DNA of 64,000 nt, taken from an uncultured Acetatifactor sp. (GTDB lineage: Bacteria; Bacillota; Clostridia; Lachnospirales; Lachnospiraceae). The stretch covers positions 86,752-150,751 of the forward strand of contig CAKRTS010000005.1 of assembly GCA_934402315.1 (NCBI GenBank), in the 5' to 3' direction. Under the pieces are notes generated by a model. That model was not told where the DNA came from, did not search any database, and saw nothing but the letters and a program-made list of their open reading frames with translations. Of the stretch, positions 38,956 through 47,884 are shown in pieces; position 1 is the stretch's first letter, and each line of letters starts with the position of its first letter. The translations under genes and the position numbers were made by a program.

Positions 38956-40662
38956 CTATCTTCCGTTGTCAACATATCCGAAGCCAAGGATTGTGAACTG
39001 CTTCTGTTCATCTCCCTGCCGCATCCGGATCTCCACATGATGCCGCTTTCTTTCCGCACCCCTCAAAAGGATCAGCGCATTGCAGTGCGTCCAGCCCACG
39101 TCCCTTGGATTGATCTCCCGCACCTTCTCGCCGTCCACAAACGCCTCAATGCAGCCCGCCATAGGTGACGCGGAATCCTTCGCCACGATCAGCAGGGCGC
39201 TGCACACAATATCCATACAGAACGGTCTGTCCCCGCCCGTGTGGAGCCAGTTGTCCGGGAACTCCGGTGTCACGGACAGATCGCGGTTCCTCTCCACCGC
39301 CTGAAGCTCCTTATCGGTGCCGGAAAAGTCTCCGCAGTCAAGGTTCTCCGCCGCCTCCGCGCACCGTCTGTCCAACAGCTTCACTCCCTCGAACTCTGCG
39401 CTGAACGGAGCCGGAATTCCGTTTATGTCAATTTCCCCATCTGTGTCCGTGCCGTCAATCTGCTGAAACAGATATCCGATTGCATCCGCCATGATGGTAT
39501 GTCCGTAATTGCTGGGATGGAAGCTGTCATAGAAGAACTGATTCTTCGACAGGACACGTCCCTCCCCCGCCTTCCGGTAAAACTGCTCCGTCACGCAGTT
39601 TTTGATGCTTACCATCGGCAGCTGATATGCCTTTCCGACCGGAGACAGTCTCTCCTGCAGATTGAAATCGTCCGCGAAGACCGCAAACAGGAGGATGACG
39701 CCGGGCTTTTGACCGGAGAGCAGGATCTTGCGCACCAGGCTGTCATAGCAGTGCCCCTTCGTCTCGTCGCCCTCGTCGTTCACCGCATACTCGACAATGA
39801 CAAGATCGGGAACCACCTTTCCCTCTGCACACACATCCCTGTCATAGCGGATCATGCCCAGCTCCGAGGAGGTTCCCCCCACACCAGCCTTGACATAGTG
39901 GATATTTTCCTCCGTGCTCCTTCCGCAAAGCTTACAGAAGCGCTCAAAGGTCTTCCATGCATAGCACTCCGTATTGATCGGAATAGCGCCCGCGCCCTGT
40001 GTGATAGAGCCGCCGATGAATGCGATCGTCACGTCCTCGCCGCGTCTTGCCTTTTCGATTGCCCGCTTTACTCTTGCATTATTTCCCGCCTGCATCAGAG
40101 AAGCCTTCAACATTTCCCTGTACTCCTGGCAATTAAAGTCGATCGGATTCTCCTCCTCCGGTTCAGGCGCATCGAATCCGTCCTGCAGCACAAAGCGCAC
40201 TGCTACCCTTGCCTGCTGATTTGCCTTGGGAAATTCAAAGCGGATCTGTCCCGGAATATCGTCATCCTGCGACCATTCCACATCCTCCAGCCTGATGATG
40301 TTCTCCATGCCGTCCGCGCGCACTCTCTTACGGATTGTCGTGCCGGAGCCATACACATCGGTCTTACCGTACATCTGGAAGGCAAATCCCACCTCGGTAA
40401 GGGGTTCGTCCATTTCCACTGTCACGCCGACAGCATAGACCAGTCCGCGGAACCCTTCAACCGTAGTCATCAGCTTCAGCATTTCCTCATCCACGATCCC
40501 GCCCACCAGCCGGGCAGAGCTGAGCATCCTGCCGTCGTTGAGATAGATAAACTGCGTTCCCGTGCCGTCCGGCTGCCCGGAGCCCGCAACCTGTTTGTTT
40601 CTCATGATATAAAAGCTTTTTCTCTTTTTTTCCGCGTCACGCGGTGCGATTGGTCCTGCCAT
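38956..40662 (-). CDS. SGNH/GDSL carbohydrate esterase (probable acetylxylan esterase)
   Basis: A 568-residue cytoplasmic protein. The N-terminal ~190 residues form a beta-sandwich-like region; the SGNH domain begins with block I GGSITQG (S219), continues with GVGGTSS and YAVNDEG (N295) and ends with DSFHPSNYGH (D379, H382). A C-terminal beta-rich region (about 430-568) resembles a second accessory module. It opens the operon with GH115 and GH3, so removal of acetyl groups from xylan fragments is the most likely role; substrate is inferred from context. ATG 40662 has a GGGGGAG site 3-4 bases upstream. Confidence 0.88.
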   Translation of the reverse strand: MAGPIAPRDAEKKRKSFYIMRNKQVAGSGQPDGTGTQFIYLNDGRMLSSARLVGGIVDEEMLKLMTTVEGFRGLVYAVGVTVEMDEPLTEVGFAFQMYGKTDVYGSGTTIRKRVRADGMENIIRLEDVEWSQDDDIPGQIRFEFPKANQQARVAVRFVLQDGFDAPEPEEENPIDFNCQEYREMLKASLMQAGNNARVKRAIEKARRGEDVTIAFIGGSITQGAGAIPINTECYAWKTFERFCKLCGRSTEENIHYVKAGVGGTSSELGMIRYDRDVCAEGKVVPDLVIVEYAVNDEGDETKGHCYDSLVRKILLSGQKPGVILLFAVFADDFNLQERLSPVGKAYQLPMVSIKNCVTEQFYRKAGEGRVLSKNQFFYDSFHPSNYGHTIMADAIGYLFQQIDGTDTDGEIDINGIPAPFSAEFEGVKLLDRRCAEAAENLDCGDFSGTDKELQAVERNRDLSVTPEFPDNWLHTGGDRPFCMDIVCSALLIVAKDSASPMAGCIEAFVDGEKVREINPRDVGWTHCNALILLRGAERKRHHVEIRMRQGDEQKQFTILGFGYVDNGR

Positions 40663-40691
40663 CGAATCGTCTCCCCCATTTCTCTTCCTCC

Positions 40692-40717
40692 GGGTCTGGC
40701 AGCCCTGCCACAGACCC
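40692..40717 (-). other. Leader hairpin before the xylan operon
   Basis: Nested dyads GGGTCTG / CAGACCC (40692-40698 with 40711-40717) and TGGCAG / CTGCCA (40697-40710) lie 30-55 bases upstream of the SGNH ATG. They could be an operator or a leader hairpin. The rest of the 241-base gap to 40904 holds no recognisable gene. Confidence 0.45.
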
Positions 40718-40903
40718 CGAATGTTCTACTATCATTATATTTATCCGGCCACGCTGAATCTCCTCAACCATTGTTGATTCATGTGCACTTTTTGCTAATT
40801 TAAAACTGGTCTGGTAAAAAAGTTTCTCTCTGGCACTTTTTATAGAGCCACTCTTGCTATACACTCTGCGTATAGAAATTGAGCGAGAGGAGAAAATAAG
40901 ATT

Positions 40904-41836
40904 ATGAAAAAAACAAAAAGCTTCAGCCTGCTGATCATAGGCGCAGTCCTGCTGATTGCAGGAGTCATCTTTGCAGTTCTTACTTACAATAACAGCTATC
41001 AGGAATCCGTTGCTGTCGGAAAGACATTGAAGGAGGTCAAGGCTCAGATCTCAGAGGCAGAGGAAGGAAACACCGATGTCGATCTGGATGCCCTGAAAGC
41101 ACAGCAATCAGAGCTTTCCGCAGAAAAGCTCCGCCTGGAACGCCCCTATTCCTACGCGCTGATCGTCGTATTTTTAGGCGGTCTGCTGACAATCAAGGGA
41201 ATCTATAACGCAGTGCATGGGGTCTACCGTTCCTCCAGACCGGATGTGAAGCGTCTTGCCACTGCCGGACTGATGGCGGCGCTCTGCTACATCGGTTTTG
41301 CCTTTTTCAAGATTGATATTCCGGTCGGCCCGGAAAAGACCGCCTTCCATTTCGGAAATGTGTTCTGTGTGCTTGCAGCGCTGCTGCTTGGCGGATACTG
41401 GGGCGGAATGGCCGGTGCGATCGGCATGACGATCGGAGACCTGACAACCTCCTATGTGACCAGCGCCCCGAAAACCTTTTTATTAAAGCTCTGCATCGGT
41501 CTGATCGTCGGCTTTGTGGCACATAAGATTTTTAAGCTCGACAAAGAGCATTCCGCAAAATACATTACCGGTGTTACCATCCTCTCCTGTGTATGCGGCA
41601 TGGCATTTAACGTTGTCGCCGATCCTTTGGTCGGTTACTTCTATAAAATGTATCTTCTGGGAGTTCCGCAGGACATCTCCGCCGCGCTTGCCAAGATCAG
41701 CACGCTGACTACCGGCGTCAATGCCATCGTCGCCGTGATTGCCGCCTCGATCTTCTATCTTGCACTGCGTCCCGCACTCCGCAAGGCAGGACTGTTCGTT
41801 CAGGTGACACCGGAAGAAATAAGGAATGATATATGA
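40904..41836 (+). CDS. ECF transporter S component with coiled-coil N-terminal extension (vitamin B6 candidate)
   Basis: A 310-residue membrane protein. The first ~110 residues are unusual: one helix (LLIIGAVLLIAGVIFAVLTY), a charged, coiled-coil-like stretch (KTLKEVKAQISEAEEG...DALKAQQSELSAEKLRLE) and a second helix. From about residue 120 a normal S component follows: LATAGLMAALCYIGFAFFKI, PVGPEKTAFHFGNVFCVLAALLLGGYWGGMAGAIGMTIGDL with five more helices. It shares a 4-base ATGA overlap with the pyridoxal kinase gene, so pyridoxine or a related B6 vitamer is the likely ligand. It would need a shared energising module encoded elsewhere. Confidence 0.85.
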   Translation: MKKTKSFSLLIIGAVLLIAGVIFAVLTYNNSYQESVAVGKTLKEVKAQISEAEEGNTDVDLDALKAQQSELSAEKLRLERPYSYALIVVFLGGLLTIKGIYNAVHGVYRSSRPDVKRLATAGLMAALCYIGFAFFKIDIPVGPEKTAFHFGNVFCVLAALLLGGYWGGMAGAIGMTIGDLTTSYVTSAPKTFLLKLCIGLIVGFVAHKIFKLDKEHSAKYITGVTILSCVCGMAFNVVADPLVGYFYKMYLLGVPQDISAALAKISTLTTGVNAIVAVIAASIFYLALRPALRKAGLFVQVTPEEIRNDI

Positions 41837-42675
41837 CGGATTATAAAGAAAATAAGAGCCGGGGCGGAGTTCCCCGGCTTGCTATGATAAATGATATTGC
41901 TGGCTTCGGCAGATGCTCCACAACTGTGTCTCTGCCCGTAATCAGTGTTTTGGGGGTACAGGTCTGTCCTGTGCCTACTTCCATTTTGTCCAATCATCTC
42001 GGCTTTCCTGTCTGTCACAGGGACGACTACACTCCCCATATGCAGGCATACATACATGCATGGAAGGATCTGGGGCTGTCCTTTGACGGTCTGTACTGCG
42101 GTTTTCTTGGCAATGAAGAGCAGATCGGCATCGTCGAGGAATTTCTGTCGCTCTTCCACCCTCCGCTCTTTCTTCTCGACCCTGTCATGGGCGACCACGG
42201 AAAGAAATACCGCTCCGTCACCGACTCGCATTGCATGGCGCTCCGCAGACTGTGCAGACACGCGCAGGTTCTGACGCCGAATCTGACCGAAGCCTGTCTG
42301 CTCACCGACACCCCTTATAAGGAAGCCGCGTGGTCAGAGGCAGAACTGCAGCTTCTCTGTCAGAAGCTCTCCAAGCTCTGTCCCGGCTCTGTCGTCATCA
42401 CCGGTTTGCACGAAGACGATCACTTCCGGAATATCTGCTGGGAAGACCACATGCAAAAAGCCTGTGTGACCCCCGCAACGGGAAAGTCCCGTCCGGGCAC
42501 AGGCGATCTCTTTGCATCGATTCTGGTTGCCGAGCTTCTGCGCGGAAAAGAACTTTTCCCCAGCGTACAGAAGGCAGCTGAATTTGTTGCACTCTGCATC
42601 CGCGGCACGGAGGCTGCCGATGTTCCGGTACAGGAGGGCGTTCTTCTCGAAAAATTTCTTCCGAAGCTGCTTTAA
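41833..42675 (+). CDS. pdxK: Pyridoxal/pyridoxine kinase
   Basis: A 280-residue ribokinase-fold kinase that phosphorylates B6 vitamers for PLP salvage. Typical PdxK/PdxY features: AMINDIAGFGRCSTTVSLPVI, PTSILSNHLGF, LLDPVMGDHGKKY, LTPNLTEACLLTD and the catalytic-loop region PGTGDLFASILVAELLRG. It is translationally coupled to the ECF S component upstream. It converges with the DUF4097 gene, only 14 bases away; a small GACTG/CAGTC dyad there may help termination. Confidence 0.93.
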   Translation: MTDYKENKSRGGVPRLAMINDIAGFGRCSTTVSLPVISVLGVQVCPVPTSILSNHLGFPVCHRDDYTPHMQAYIHAWKDLGLSFDGLYCGFLGNEEQIGIVEEFLSLFHPPLFLLDPVMGDHGKKYRSVTDSHCMALRRLCRHAQVLTPNLTEACLLTDTPYKEAAWSEAELQLLCQKLSKLCPGSVVITGLHEDDHFRNICWEDHMQKACVTPATGKSRPGTGDLFASILVAELLRGKELFPSVQKAAEFVALCIRGTEAADVPVQEGVLLEKFLPKLL

Positions 42676-42689
42676 GGTCTGACTGTGCT

Positions 42690-43652
42690 TCAGTCCTCAA
42701 AACGAATTACGATACTCCCCATGGCACATTCCGCAGTCAGACTCTTTCCTGCACCGTTGTCGATGTCTCTCTGCATACCGACGCCGTTGTAGTCCTGCCC
42801 GGCAAGGCTGATGTTTCCCATCGTTCCGATCAGATGATAGTTGAAATCCGTCTCACTGCCGGCCAGCCGCAGATCAAGGCTGCCCATGGAGCACTTTACT
42901 CCGGCATCTCCTTTCACCGTTCCCTTCACCGTCATGCCGCCCGCTCCGACCTCTGCATCCAGGTTCTGAACTGTAATGTTGTTCATAGTAATCTGCCCTA
43001 TTCCGACATTCGCCTCCAGCACCTGCGCTGTCAGCTGCTCCGCATTGATCTGTCCCGCGCCCGCCTTCAGCAAAATATGGTCGGCATCCAGACCGCTCAC
43101 ATCCATTTTCCCCGCTCCCAGTTCCATGCAGATGTCACTATAATGAAAACTCTCTGGTACATAGAGCGTGATTTTATCGCCCTTTATGTCATTCCACTTC
43201 TGCGATCCTGATGTCGTCCGGACGATCAGCGCCCCCTCCTCCATGTAGGTCTGGAGCTTCCCGACATTTGTTGCTTCTATATATATAGAGTTATCCCCCG
43301 AAGTCTCCACGCGGAATTCACTGCCTCCGGTCTGGATGTCCAGCTTCTGAACATTTTCCCCAATGCAGTATTTATCTACCTGTCCTGTCAGGATCTCATG
43401 CTCTGGACTGAAATTCGTCGCATCATTGATGTCATAATCAACAGAGTCCAGTTCGTCCAAGCCGTCCTGAATCAGGAAGCCAAGATTTTCCAGCGGTTCA
43501 AGGTTGAGTGAAATTTTGCCTCCGGTGACAGAGTCCACGACCTCCTGCATCCCCTCCGGTCCCTTCGTTACCCAGCCAATCACGCCCAGAATGATTCCCG
43601 CAAGCAGCAGGAGCAGTATAATAATTCCACAGATTTTTAAAATTTTTTTCAT
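42690..43652 (-). CDS. Membrane-anchored DUF4097 family protein
   Basis: A 320-residue protein with one N-terminal membrane helix (IIILLLLAGIILGVIGWV) and a C-terminal right-handed beta-helix-like region of DUF4097 type, with regularly spaced GAGKMDVSGL, GAGQINAEQL and GAGGMTVKGT repeats. These domains are found in surface and envelope-stress proteins, with poorly known function. It lies 18 bases after the GH13 gene. A second DUF4097 protein is encoded at 55426. Confidence 0.87.
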   Translation of the reverse strand: MKKILKICGIIILLLLLAGIILGVIGWVTKGPEGMQEVVDSVTGGKISLNLEPLENLGFLIQDGLDELDSVDYDINDATNFSPEHEILTGQVDKYCIGENVQKLDIQTGGSEFRVETSGDNSIYIEATNVGKLQTYMEEGALIVRTTSGSQKWNDIKGDKITLYVPESFHYSDICMELGAGKMDVSGLDADHILLKAGAGQINAEQLTAQVLEANVGIGQITMNNITVQNLDAEVGAGGMTVKGTVKGDAGVKCSMGSLDLRLAGSETDFNYHLIGTMGNISLAGQDYNGVGMQRDIDNGAGKSLTAECAMGSIVIRFED

Positions 43653-43670
43653 AAAGGCTTCCTCTTGTAT

Positions 43671-44981
43671 TTACATGCATTTCCAAAAGGCCGCACTATA
43701 GCCTTTCAATACCGTTCCCTGTCCGAAGTCGTGTTCCTCACCTGTGAGCAGCTCCGTTGCACGCCCACATCCCGCGTCGAAATGTGCTGCGAAATCATTC
43801 TCATCCGCGTTGATTGCCACAAGTACCCTCTCGTTTGCAGAGCATCTCTCGAAAATACACTGCCTGTTTGTCAGCAGCACGGAACGAAAGGCTCCATAAT
43901 TAAGTGCCTCCGAGTTTTTCTTGATCTCTGCAAGCCTGCTGATCCATTCCGTCAGTTCGTTCCACTCCGGGGCATCAAATGCCGGTCGCAGCGCCGGGTC
44001 TCCCTGTGACTTATCTGCCTTTGCTCCCCATTCGCTGCCGTAGTAGACGCATGGAATACCCGGCATGCCAAAGAGCAGCGCATAGATCAGCGGAAGATGC
44101 CTCTCGTTGCTAAGAATGCTCGCAACCCTTGTGACATCATGGTTGTCCACAAAAGACAACAGATGTTTTCCCTTATACAGCGTCCAATTTTCCGGGCCAA
44201 ATTGTCTGAGCAGTGAATGATTGATCTCAAAGAGGTTCATGCTGTTAAAGCTGCTGTAAAGTCCCTTATAGCATTCATAGTTGGTCGCGGAATGCAGCAT
44301 ACTGTCATTCATCAGCCGGTTATAATCCCCATGCAGCATCTCCCCAACAAGGAAAAAGTCCTCCTTCAGGTCATCGCAGAAGGAGCGCAGCCTGCGGACG
44401 AAATTCTCATCCAGACTGTAAGCCACATCGAGCCGCAACCCGTCAATGCCAAATTCCTCCACCCAAAACCGCACACTCTCCAACAGGTAGTTCACGACCT
44501 CCTCGTTCCCGAGATTCAGCTTGACCAGATCGTAATTGCCCTCCCAGCCCTCGTACCAGAGGCCGTCATTATAATTGGAATTGCCGTCAAAGGCGATGCG
44601 GTAGAACCAATTCACATAGGGAGAATGTTCCCTGTTCCGCAGGACATCCTGAAACGGGCCGAACCCCCTGCCCACATGGTTGAATACACCGTCCAGAACC
44701 ACACGGATATTGTTGCGGTGCAAAGCATCGCAAAGCTCCCTCATGTCTTCGTTGGTTCCGAGCCGTACATCCACCTTGCGGTAATCCCTTGTGTTATAAC
44801 CATGGGTGTCCGACTCAAAGAGCGGCGAAAAATAGACTGCATTCACTCCGAGTTTTTTCATATGAGGAATCCAGTCTTCCACCTTTTTCAGCCTATGCTC
44901 CAGAACGCCGTCATTCTCAAACGGTGCTCCGCAGAAGCCCAACGGGTAAATCTGGTAAAATACACTTTCATAAGCCCACAT
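43671..44981 (-). CDS. GH13 alpha-amylase family enzyme (cytoplasmic)
   Basis: A 436-residue enzyme with only the barrel and a small C domain, no signal peptide. Conserved regions: LDGVFNHVG (about 96-104), nucleophile D185 in GLRLDVAYSL, acid/base E214 in LVGEML and D282 in FVDNHDVTR. Its short form, and the opening MWAYESVFYQIYPLGFCGAP, match maltodextrin-acting GH13 enzymes of clostridia (cyclomaltodextrinase/maltogenic amylase-like) that act on imported glucans. Exact specificity is unclear. It starts a two-gene operon with the DUF4097 protein. Confidence 0.92.
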   Translation of the reverse strand: MWAYESVFYQIYPLGFCGAPFENDGVLEHRLKKVEDWIPHMKKLGVNAVYFSPLFESDTHGYNTRDYRKVDVRLGTNEDMRELCDALHRNNIRVVLDGVFNHVGRGFGPFQDVLRNREHSPYVNWFYRIAFDGNSNYNDGLWYEGWEGNYDLVKLNLGNEEVVNYLLESVRFWVEEFGIDGLRLDVAYSLDENFVRRLRSFCDDLKEDFFLVGEMLHGDYNRLMNDSMLHSATNYECYKGLYSSFNSMNLFEINHSLLRQFGPENWTLYKGKHLLSFVDNHDVTRVASILSNERHLPLIYALLFGMPGIPCVYYGSEWGAKADKSQGDPALRPAFDAPEWNELTEWISRLAEIKKNSEALNYGAFRSVLLTNRQCIFERCSANERVLVAINADENDFAAHFDAGCGRATELLTGEEHDFGQGTVLKGYSAAFWKCM

Positions 44982-45101
44982 ATTCTCTTCTCCTTTTCAT
45001 TGACTACTTCAGTACTAAATTTATGTTTTGCATATTTTTCTCTGAAAGAAAAATGTACTAACCTGTCATTTATTTTTGCTTTTTTCCTTAAAAAACCTTT
45101 A

Positions 45102-45152
45102 AAATCCACAGAGTTATCCACATATACACATGTGTCACTTTGGTTTTCCACA
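45102..45152 (+). promoter_or_regulatory. Cluster of DnaA-box-like sequences
   Basis: One perfect DnaA box, TTATCCACA (45114-45122), is flanked in the same orientation by AAATCCACA (45102-45110) and TTTTCCACA (45144-45152) in an AT-rich 212-base gap between the GH13 and helicase genes. No dnaA gene or origin hallmarks are present. Confidence 0.35.
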
Positions 45153-45193
45153 ATGTCATTCCGCGAAAAATGACATGTCAGCTTCTGTAGAAA

Positions 45194-47803
45194 CTACAGC
45201 CATTCGTTCCAAAAGCGCTCCACACGCTTTGCCACGGTGCCCAGACTCACTTCCTCAAAGCTCTCCCATTCCCGGGGAAACATCCGTTGATAGGAGCCCT
45301 GCAGAAAGCGCTCGTCCAACAGAGCGATGATCCCGACGTCCTCCGTGGTGCGGATCACACGTCCGGCTGCCTGAAGAACCTTGTTCATTCCCGGATAGCG
45401 GTAGGAATAATCAAAGCCGTTCTCCCCCTCCTCATCGAAAAAATTCTTCAGAATCTCCCGCTCGAAGCATACCTGCGGTAATCCGGTTCCCACGACGATC
45501 GCCCCGATCAGGCTGTCATTCTTTAAGTCAATCCCCTCGCTGAAAATACCTCCCAGAACGCAGAAACCGATCAGAATGCTGTCCTCTTCCTCGATTTCCA
45601 TCGCAATATCCGCCTGAAGATCAAGCATGTCATTGCCCCGGAACCGGGAGAGAAATTCCTCCCTGTCCGCCTCACCCATGGATTCCCCCTGGATCAGGCA
45701 TTCTCTTCCCTCTCCCCCATACCGCTCCGCATATTGCTCATAAATTCTGTAGAGAAATGCATAGGAAGGGCAGAATACCATATAATTCCCATGCCGGTTT
45801 TTCACGATTTCCTCGATGTATGCGGCAATATTGGCGTACTCCTCGTCAGACCTTCTGGAATACTTGCTCGTCACATCATCTGCAATAAATAACGCTCGTT
45901 TTTCTGCATCAAATACTGACTTTGCATACACCTCGTAATCCTCCGGCGTTCCGCCGAGCAGCTTCTTATAATATTGTATCGGCAGGAATGTCGCCGAAAA
46001 CAGGATCGAGCTTCGTCCACGCCCCATACATTGCCGGAGGTTTGCCGCAGGATTTACGCAGAACAGCTTCAGCCGGAAGCTGTTGTCATCCCCCAGCTGT
46101 GTATACTTCACATAGTTCTCATCCATGAGCTCATACATTTCCAGAAAATGCCCGATCTCAAAATAGAAGTCCAGAAGCAGATCTCTGACCGGCAGCTGCC
46201 CATCCTCCTGCTCCGCAAGGTAATCGTCCATCACCGCCTGCAGCCGCATCAGAGGCTGCACAAAGGAATCAATGTCCTCCACCAGACAGCAGCCTTCACA
46301 TTCCCGCTTCATGGCAAGCATTTCCTGATTGCACTTTTCCAGATGGTAAACCATCTTATCTGCATAGCCTTCCCGGACAAGGATACTGCGCCCGCCGCGT
46401 CTCCCCTTATGCTTTACTTTCGACAGAGCATTTACCGTGTTTTCTGCCGGGTAAAACACGGTACTGGTCTGGTCAATCAATATTGACGCATCCGCTGACT
46501 CGCCTGTCATATCAAGAGTCATTTGCCCGGAAACCTTTGATTTTCTGGCATTTCCGCTCGTATCTGACACGATTGTCTTTTTCAGTTCCAGACGCAATGC
46601 CAGAAAGTCTTCCTTCACCAGCACTGCACTGTACATCTCCCGCCCACGCTCTAACAGGTTGTGTGCCTCATCGATCAGAAACAGATATTCTCCGCCCACA
46701 CTGTCTCCGAAAAAACGTTTCAGATAGACATGGGGATCAAATAAGTAATTGTAATCGCAGATGACAGCGTCTGCAAAGAGACTCATATCCAGACACATTT
46801 CAAAGGGGCAGACCTGATGCTTCGCCGCATATTCTTCAATTTTTTCACGGCTGAAGCTGTCCTCCGTCATCAGCAGATCATAGAGTGCGTCGTTAATGCG
46901 GTCATAGTGCCCTTTCGCGTAGGGACAGTATTCCGGATTACACTCCGTTTCCTCCATAAAGCAGATCTTCTCCTTCGCGGTCAGAATCACGCTCTTGAAA
47001 TGTAAGCCCTTCTTCCTGAGAATCTCCAGTGTATCGTCTGCGACCGTCCGCGTGATCGTCTTCGCGGTCAGATAGAAGAGTTTTTCTCCCATTCCCTGCC
47101 CCATCGCCTGCACCGCAGGATAGATCGTTGATATTGTCTTTCCGACTCCGGTCGGAGCCTCCATGAATAATTTCTTCTTGTGGTAGATCGTCCTATATAC
47201 ATTGGCGACAAGCTCCTTCTGTCCGTCTCTGTAAGGGAAAGGAAAGGACAGTCCCTTGATGGAATTCTGTCTGATCTCCCGCCAGTCCCAGGTAAAGTCC
47301 GCCCATCTCCGGTAAGCCGCCATCAATGCCTGAAACCATTCCGTAAGCTCGGGCATTGTGTAGTCCTGGTAGAAATAGCGCAGTGTCTCCGTGGGGATAT
47401 GACAGTAGGTCATCCGCACCTGTACTTCGGAAAGGTTCTGCTGCGTCCCATATATGTAGGCATAGCACTTCGCCTGTGCAAGATGAAGGGGCATAGGTTC
47501 CTTCCATTTCACAGGATCTCTGTAGGTTCCCTTGATCTCATCGATGACTACACGATCCTCCGTCTGAATAATACCGTCAGCCCTTCCCTCCAGCGTCAGA
47601 AAGTATTTTTCTTCCTCAAAGGTCATTTTCAAGGCAACCTCAGCCTGATACTCCGGGCCCATTCTTTTCTGGATCATGCGATGAATTCTGCTGCCCTCCT
47701 GCATGGCATTATCTGCACCGGCATGATGCCTGTTATCTATATCGCCATGCCGCAGCACAAATTCCACCAGCCTGCGCACAGAAATGCTTATTTCTCCCTT
47801 CAC
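45194..47803 (-). CDS. RecB/Cas4-like nuclease fused to XPD/DinG-type helicase
   Basis: An 869-residue protein starting with GTG at 47803 behind GGGAGGAG. The N-terminal ~180 residues hold a PD-(D/E)XK nuclease with motifs GSRIHRMIQ, GRADGI, VIDEIKG and the QAKCYAY motif of RecB/Cas4 nucleases. The helicase follows: Walker A APTGVGKT (about 225), DEAH box (LIDEAHNLL) and an iron-sulphur cluster Cys set in KICFMEETECNPEYCPYA and VCPFEMC. The C-terminal half has the second RecA-like domain (GIFSEGIDLK, QAAGRVIRT). It should be a 5'-3' DNA helicase with an attached nuclease, presumably for repair or defence against foreign DNA. Confidence 0.9.
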   Translation of the reverse strand: MKGEISISVRRLVEFVLRHGDIDNRHHAGADNAMQEGSRIHRMIQKRMGPEYQAEVALKMTFEEEKYFLTLEGRADGIIQTEDRVVIDEIKGTYRDPVKWKEPMPLHLAQAKCYAYIYGTQQNLSEVQVRMTYCHIPTETLRYFYQDYTMPELTEWFQALMAAYRRWADFTWDWREIRQNSIKGLSFPFPYRDGQKELVANVYRTIYHKKKLFMEAPTGVGKTISTIYPAVQAMGQGMGEKLFYLTAKTITRTVADDTLEILRKKGLHFKSVILTAKEKICFMEETECNPEYCPYAKGHYDRINDALYDLLMTEDSFSREKIEEYAAKHQVCPFEMCLDMSLFADAVICDYNYLFDPHVYLKRFFGDSVGGEYLFLIDEAHNLLERGREMYSAVLVKEDFLALRLELKKTIVSDTSGNARKSKVSGQMTLDMTGESADASILIDQTSTVFYPAENTVNALSKVKHKGRRGGRSILVREGYADKMVYHLEKCNQEMLAMKRECEGCCLVEDIDSFVQPLMRLQAVMDDYLAEQEDGQLPVRDLLLDFYFEIGHFLEMYELMDENYVKYTQLGDDNSFRLKLFCVNPAANLRQCMGRGRSSILFSATFLPIQYYKKLLGGTPEDYEVYAKSVFDAEKRALFIADDVTSKYSRRSDEEYANIAAYIEEIVKNRHGNYMVFCPSYAFLYRIYEQYAERYGGEGRECLIQGESMGEADREEFLSRFRGNDMLDLQADIAMEIEEEDSILIGFCVLGGIFSEGIDLKNDSLIGAIVVGTGLPQVCFEREILKNFFDEEGENGFDYSYRYPGMNKVLQAAGRVIRTTEDVGIIALLDERFLQGSYQRMFPREWESFEEVSLGTVAKRVERFWNEWL

Positions 47804-47814
47804 GCCCTCTCCTC

Positions 47815-47866
47815 CCGAAAAAAATTAACTCCCTACGAAGATAGTACTCTATCCATCGTAGGGAGT
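47815..47866 (-). terminator. Intrinsic terminator after the HPr-like gene
   Basis: An 11-bp stem ACTCCCTACGA / TCGTAGGGAGT (47828-47838 with 47856-47866) with an inner GATAG / CTATC stem, followed on the minus strand by a T-rich run. It separates the HPr-like gene from the helicase gene. Confidence 0.9.
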
Positions 47867-47884
47867 CAATTTGGTTTTGATTTG

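Noticed and set aside
40637..40864. Possible 75-residue gene upstream of the SGNH gene
   Set aside because: No ribosome-binding site, no recognisable domain, and it overlaps the SGNH start and the leader hairpin.
45102..45152. Replication origin
   Set aside because: Only one perfect DnaA box, no dnaA/dnaN neighbours and no clear unwinding region.
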